From JBHOQX01 sp042408595 (GTDB lineage: Bacteria > Chloroflexota > Chloroflexia > Chloroflexales > Roseiflexaceae), in contig JBHOQX010000017.1 of the NCBI GenBank assembly GCA_042408595.1, positions 1-64,000 on the forward strand: a DNA stretch of 64,000 bases, written 5' to 3'. Of the stretch, positions 60,905-64,000 are shown piece by piece. How positions within the stretch are numbered: the first letter of the stretch is position 1; every line of letters begins with the position of its first letter. The notes under the pieces were generated by a model. The model did not search any database and was not told where the DNA came from. It saw nothing but the letters and a program-made list of their open reading frames with translations. The translations under genes were made by a program, and so were the position numbers.

Positions 60905-61972
60905 GTGCGCGTTGTTGACGATCTGCACGTCCGGGCGTATACCCCGCTTGTCGCCCCGCGCGTGCTCAAAGAGCAGCTTCCGCTGCCGCCAGACGCCAAC
61001 GAGCGGGTGTACGCCGCCCGCGAGACGATCAAGCGCATTATTCGCCGCGACGACCCGCGCCTGCTGGTGATCGTCGGGCCATGCTCGATCCATGACCCCG
61101 AGGCTGCGTTGGAGTACGCCCGCCGCCTGGCCGAGGCCGGCGCCGCCCTGCGCGACCGGCTCTTTATCGTGATGCGGACCTACCTGGAGAAGCCGCGCAC
61201 GACGGTCGGCTGGCGGGGCCTGATCAACGACCCGCACATCGACGGCTCGTTCGACATGGGCGCGGGCCTGCGGATCGCCCGCGAGCTGCTCATCCGCATC
61301 CTGGCGCTTGGCGTGCCCACCGCCGCTGAGATGCTCGATCCGATCAGCCCGCAATACATCGATGATGTCGTCTGCTTCGGCGCGCTCGGCGCGCGCACGG
61401 TCGAATCGCAGACACACCGCGCGCTGGCCAGCGGCCTTTCCATGCCGGTCGGTTACAAGAATACGACCGATGGCAGCATCCAGATCGCGGCGCAGGCCTA
61501 TATCGCGGCGACCCACCGCCACAGCTTCCTGGGGATCGACCCGAACGGCGCGTGTGTCGTCGTGACGACCACCGGCAACCCGGATGGGGCGATCATTCTG
61601 CGCGGCAGCCGCACCGGCCCGAATTACGACGCGGCGAGCATGGCGCAGGCAGCGGCGCTGCTGCGCGAGGCCGGGCTGCCGCCCGCGGTGATCGTCGATT
61701 GCAGCCACGCCAACTCACGCTCCGACCACACCCGGCAGGAGGGCATCTGGCGCGAGGTGATCGACCGGCATCTGGCCACCGGCGACGCGCTGGTTGGGTT
61801 GATGGCCGAGAGCAACCTGTTCGAGGGCAAGCAGCCGATCCCCGACGACCTGTCGCAGCTCCGCTACGGCGTGTCGATCACCGATGCCTGCGTCGGCTGG
61901 GAGACGACCGAGCGGATGCTGGAGTACGCCTGGCGCCGCGTGGGCGGGCGCGTCGACGGCGCGACTCCATAA
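60905..61972 (+). CDS. 3-deoxy-7-phosphoheptulonate synthase, class I (AroF/G/H type)
   Basis: 355 aa. GTG 60905 is chosen since AAGGAG at 60894-60899 is six bases away; the GTG at 60899 overlaps the site. Motifs: LLVIVGPCSIHDPEAALEYA, MRTYLEKPRTTVGWRGLINDP, GARTVESQTHR, MPVGYKNTTDGS, ILRGSRTGPNYD and VIVDCSHANS, with Cys and His metal ligands and the PEP-binding Arg/Lys. It joins PEP and erythrose 4-phosphate, the first step of aromatic synthesis. The same route feeds trpB at 21.9 kb. Confidence 0.95.
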   Translation: MRVVDDLHVRAYTPLVAPRVLKEQLPLPPDANERVYAARETIKRIIRRDDPRLLVIVGPCSIHDPEAALEYARRLAEAGAALRDRLFIVMRTYLEKPRTTVGWRGLINDPHIDGSFDMGAGLRIARELLIRILALGVPTAAEMLDPISPQYIDDVVCFGALGARTVESQTHRALASGLSMPVGYKNTTDGSIQIAAQAYIAATHRHSFLGIDPNGACVVVTTTGNPDGAIILRGSRTGPNYDAASMAQAAALLREAGLPPAVIVDCSHANSRSDHTRQEGIWREVIDRHLATGDALVGLMAESNLFEGKQPIPDDLSQLRYGVSITDACVGWETTERMLEYAWRRVGGRVDGATP

Positions 61973-61980
61973 GGCATGGG

Positions 61981-62020
61981 AAGGGTGCAAGGGAGGAGGC
62001 TGGCCGTCCCTTGCACCCTT
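61981..62020. terminator. Perfect 14-bp hairpin between convergent genes
   Basis: AAGGGTGCAAGGGA (61981-61994) pairs perfectly with TCCCTTGCACCCTT (62007-62020), loop of 12 nt. It lies between the stop of the DAHP synthase and that of the dihydropyrimidinase. Confidence 0.75.
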
Positions 62021-62032
62021 GCGTTCCGATAC

Positions 62033-63430
62033 TTATCGCCCGAACGGCCGCCGGTGCACGAAGCGTCCTGCACCGGCCTCACCCTTCCACTCGCCGTTCT
62101 CCACCAGCACCCGCCCGCGCGACATCACGACGACCGGCACGCCGGTGACCTCCATCCCCTCGTATAGATTGTAATCGGTGCGCTGGTGCTGCGTCGCCGC
62201 GCGGATGGTGTGGGTCTTCTCCGGGTCCCAGATGACGATGTCGGCGTCGCTGCCGGGCGCGATCACGCCCTTCTGCGGGTAGCAGCCGAACAGCTTGGCC
62301 GGGTTGGTGCAGCACAGCTCGACCCAGCGATTGAGCGAGAAGCGCCCGCCGCGCACGCCGTGGGTGTACAGCACCAGCATCCGGTCTTCGATCCCCGGGC
62401 AGCCGTTCGGGATCTTCGCGAAATTGTCGCGCCCCAGCTCCTTGCCGACCGGCCGCCCATCCTTGCCGCCCTCGAACCAGAACGGGCAATGGTCGGTCGA
62501 GATCACCTGGAGGCTGTTGTCCGCAACGCCGCGCCAGAGGGCCTCCTGGTCGCTCGTCTCGCGGTACGGCGGCGAGCAGACCCACTTCGCACCTTCGAAG
62601 CCGGGCCGCGCTAGGTCGTCCTTGGTGAAGAAGAAGTATTGCACGCACGTCTCGGCGTGAATGTTCATGCTGCCGCGCGCCCGCGCCTGCCGCACCGCCT
62701 CGAGCGCGCCCTCGTTCGTCAGGTGGACAACATACAGCGGCGCGCCGGCGACCTCGGCCAGACGGATGGCCCGGTAGGTCGCTTCGGCCTCCAGCTCCGG
62801 CGGGCGCGTGAGCGCGTGGTATTTCGGCGCGAGGTTGCCGGCCGCGACGGCCTCGCGCACCAGGATGTCGATCGCGTCGCCGTTCTCGGCATGGACCATG
62901 ATCAGCAGGTCGTTCGCAGCGGCCTGCTGCATCGCGCGGAACAGGGTGGTGTCGTCCACCTGCAGCGCGCCCTTGTAAGCCATGAAGAGCTTGAGGCTCG
63001 TCACGCCGTACTCGACGCACCGCGGGATCTCGGCCATCACGCTGTCCGGCAGGTCGGTGATCGCCACGTGAAAGCCATAGTCGATCGCCGCCTTGCCTTC
63101 GGCCTTCGCATGCCACATGTCGAGCGTCTCGCGCAGCGTCGCGCCCTTCGGCTGGATGGCGAAATCGATGTGCATGGTCGTCCCGCCGAAGGCCGCGCCC
63201 TGGTGCCCGGTGAAGAAATCGTCCGATGAAACCGTGCCGCCGAACGGCATGTCGAGATGCGTATGCACGTCGATCCCGCCGGGGATGACATACATGCCGC
63301 CGGCGTCGATCGTCCGATCCCCGTGCAGATCGCGGCCGATGGCGACGATCTGCTCGCCGTCGATCAGGACATCGCCCTGGAAGGAATCGCCGGCGGTGAC
63401 GACCGTCCCGCCTTTGATGACTGTGGTCAT
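62033..63430 (-). CDS. Dihydropyrimidinase/D-hydantoinase
   Basis: 465 aa. Metal ligands DVHTHLD (H56, H58), carboxylated K147 in SLKLFMAYKG, H180 in HAEN, a later H in YVVHLTNEG and D in STDHCPFWF are all present; the spacing K147-H180 (33) equals that of known dihydropyrimidinases. It opens the ring of dihydrouracil or hydantoins. It is followed upstream on the same strand, after 78 bp, by a xanthine-dehydrogenase-like subunit, so a nucleobase breakdown operon is probable. Confidence 0.92.
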   Translation of the reverse strand: MTTVIKGGTVVTAGDSFQGDVLIDGEQIVAIGRDLHGDRTIDAGGMYVIPGGIDVHTHLDMPFGGTVSSDDFFTGHQGAAFGGTTMHIDFAIQPKGATLRETLDMWHAKAEGKAAIDYGFHVAITDLPDSVMAEIPRCVEYGVTSLKLFMAYKGALQVDDTTLFRAMQQAAANDLLIMVHAENGDAIDILVREAVAAGNLAPKYHALTRPPELEAEATYRAIRLAEVAGAPLYVVHLTNEGALEAVRQARARGSMNIHAETCVQYFFFTKDDLARPGFEGAKWVCSPPYRETSDQEALWRGVADNSLQVISTDHCPFWFEGGKDGRPVGKELGRDNFAKIPNGCPGIEDRMLVLYTHGVRGGRFSLNRWVELCCTNPAKLFGCYPQKGVIAPGSDADIVIWDPEKTHTIRAATQHQRTDYNLYEGMEVTGVPVVVMSRGRVLVENGEWKGEAGAGRFVHRRPFGR

Positions 63431-63508
63431 AGCCTGCCCTCCTTGTGCTGATGCGATGGCACGATGGCCCGCCGGCGCGCTGAATCGAGCCGGTATCAGC
63501 TCACCGCG

Positions 63509-64000
63509 TCAGCGGGCCGTCGTGGCGTGAAGCGCACACCACACCGCCTCGGCGCGGATGGGCGTTTCGGTGATCCGCACGCCCACAGCATCGCGGATGG
63601 CGTTGGCGATCGCGGCGGCCCCGGCGGTGATCGGCGGCTCGCCGACGCCGCGCGCCCCGAACGGCCCGTGGGGTGCCGGGTTCTCAACCAGCACCGCATC
63701 GATCGGCGGGAGCGTGTCCGCACGCGGCAGGTCGTAGTCCATGAACGTTCCGGTCAGCAGATTGCCGTGCTCGTCGTAGACCATCGCCTCATGCAGCGCC
63801 CAACCGATCCCCTGCGCCGCGCCGCCGTGGATCTGCCCTTCCACCAGCAGCGGGTTGAGCGCGAAGCCGACGTCCTGCACCGCGACGTACTGCTGCAGCC
63901 GCACCTGTCCGGTCTCGCTGTCCACCGCGACGCGGGCGAGGTGCACGACGAAGCCGGGGGCGTTTTCCTCCACGGCCGCGCGCCCCTCGCCGATGATCGG
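63509..64000 (-). CDS. Xanthine dehydrogenase/aldehyde oxidase Mo-binding subunit, C-terminal part
   Basis: At least 163 residues, open to the window edge (PIIGEGRAAVEENAPGF at the start). QDVGFALNPLLVEGQIHGGAAQGIGWALHEAM and GPFGARGVGEPPITAGAAAIANAIRDAVG are the hallmark C-terminal motifs of the large molybdopterin subunit, the second including the catalytic Glu. It hydroxylates purines or aldehydes. Most of the gene is outside the window. It probably shares a transcript with the dihydropyrimidinase. Confidence 0.9.
   Translation of the reverse strand, partial: PIIGEGRAAVEENAPGFVVHLARVAVDSETGQVRLQQYVAVQDVGFALNPLLVEGQIHGGAAQGIGWALHEAMVYDEHGNLLTGTFMDYDLPRADTLPPIDAVLVENPAPHGPFGARGVGEPPITAGAAAIANAIRDAVGVRITETPIRAEAVWCALHATTAR

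Noticed and set aside
1..64000. tRNA or rRNA genes
   Set aside because: I scanned intergenic regions for the T-loop GGTTCGAATCC-type motif and acceptor pairing and found nothing convincing.

Overview
The window is high-GC bacterial DNA that looks like Chloroflexota, most probably class Chloroflexia. The basis is a Tad pilus locus without an outer-membrane secretin, many serine/glycine-rich surface proteins, FHA and PAS/STAS signalling proteins, an Rhs core with the Chloroflexi-style wording 'DPGLGRFISAD', and low-complexity intergenic repeats of the kind seen in Roseiflexus and Chloroflexus relatives. The species cannot be fixed from the sequence alone.

Left part (1-31.5 kb) is ordinary chromosome. 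It opens with the N-terminus of an IS630 transposase, then an operon of amidohydrolase, DUF59 protein and zinc alcohol dehydrogenase whose order matches the distal part of binuclear-iron propane/acetone monooxygenase (prm/mim) operons, but no oxygenase is next to it. An HD phosphohydrolase and a 1046-aa GT-C-like membrane protein follow. From 7.8 to 20.7 kb lies a Tad/Flp pilus operon: two TadE-like pseudopilins, a TadG-like VWA protein, a Kelch propeller protein, CpaB, a response-regulator/CpaE fusion, CpaF, TadB and TadC. Then come DUF192, a broken FPETG-type gene, trpB, a TPM-domain/coiled-coil/glycine-rich protein, a small zinc ribbon, a peptide-type ABC importer (binding protein and two permeases, no ATPases) and an inositol-monophosphatase family enzyme.

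Middle part (31.5-50.5 kb) is a decayed accessory region. It contains remnants of LuxR, class III cyclase, Rhs toxin, Imm52-like immunity and FHA genes, and IS3, IS5, IS256, IS21, IS630 and an unclassified transposase in various states. Inside it sits one intact block (37.9-44.0 kb): an OmpR-type two-component system divergent from a PepSY protein, a proline-rich membrane protein, ApbE, a ferric-reductase-like membrane protein and a c-type haem protein. Four TTGGAA boxes with 11-bp spacing lie between the two arms. This extracytoplasmic redox module is the best candidate for a little-described system here.

Right part (50.5-64 kb) is again ordinary chromosome: a membrane-anchored pseudokinase with a DnaJ-like zinc region, a triple-PAS/STAS (RsbR-like) regulator divergent from aspS, a C45-type acyltransferase/peptidase, a short-chain dehydrogenase with Phe at the catalytic Tyr position, an AMACR-like CoA transferase/racemase, an SdpI-like membrane protein, DAHP synthase, dihydropyrimidinase and the end of a xanthine-dehydrogenase-type molybdoenzyme subunit. 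A family of about 120-bp repeats ending in CGTTTCAGACAGC is scattered in intergenic spaces at 7.4-7.7 and 56.6-59.0 kb.
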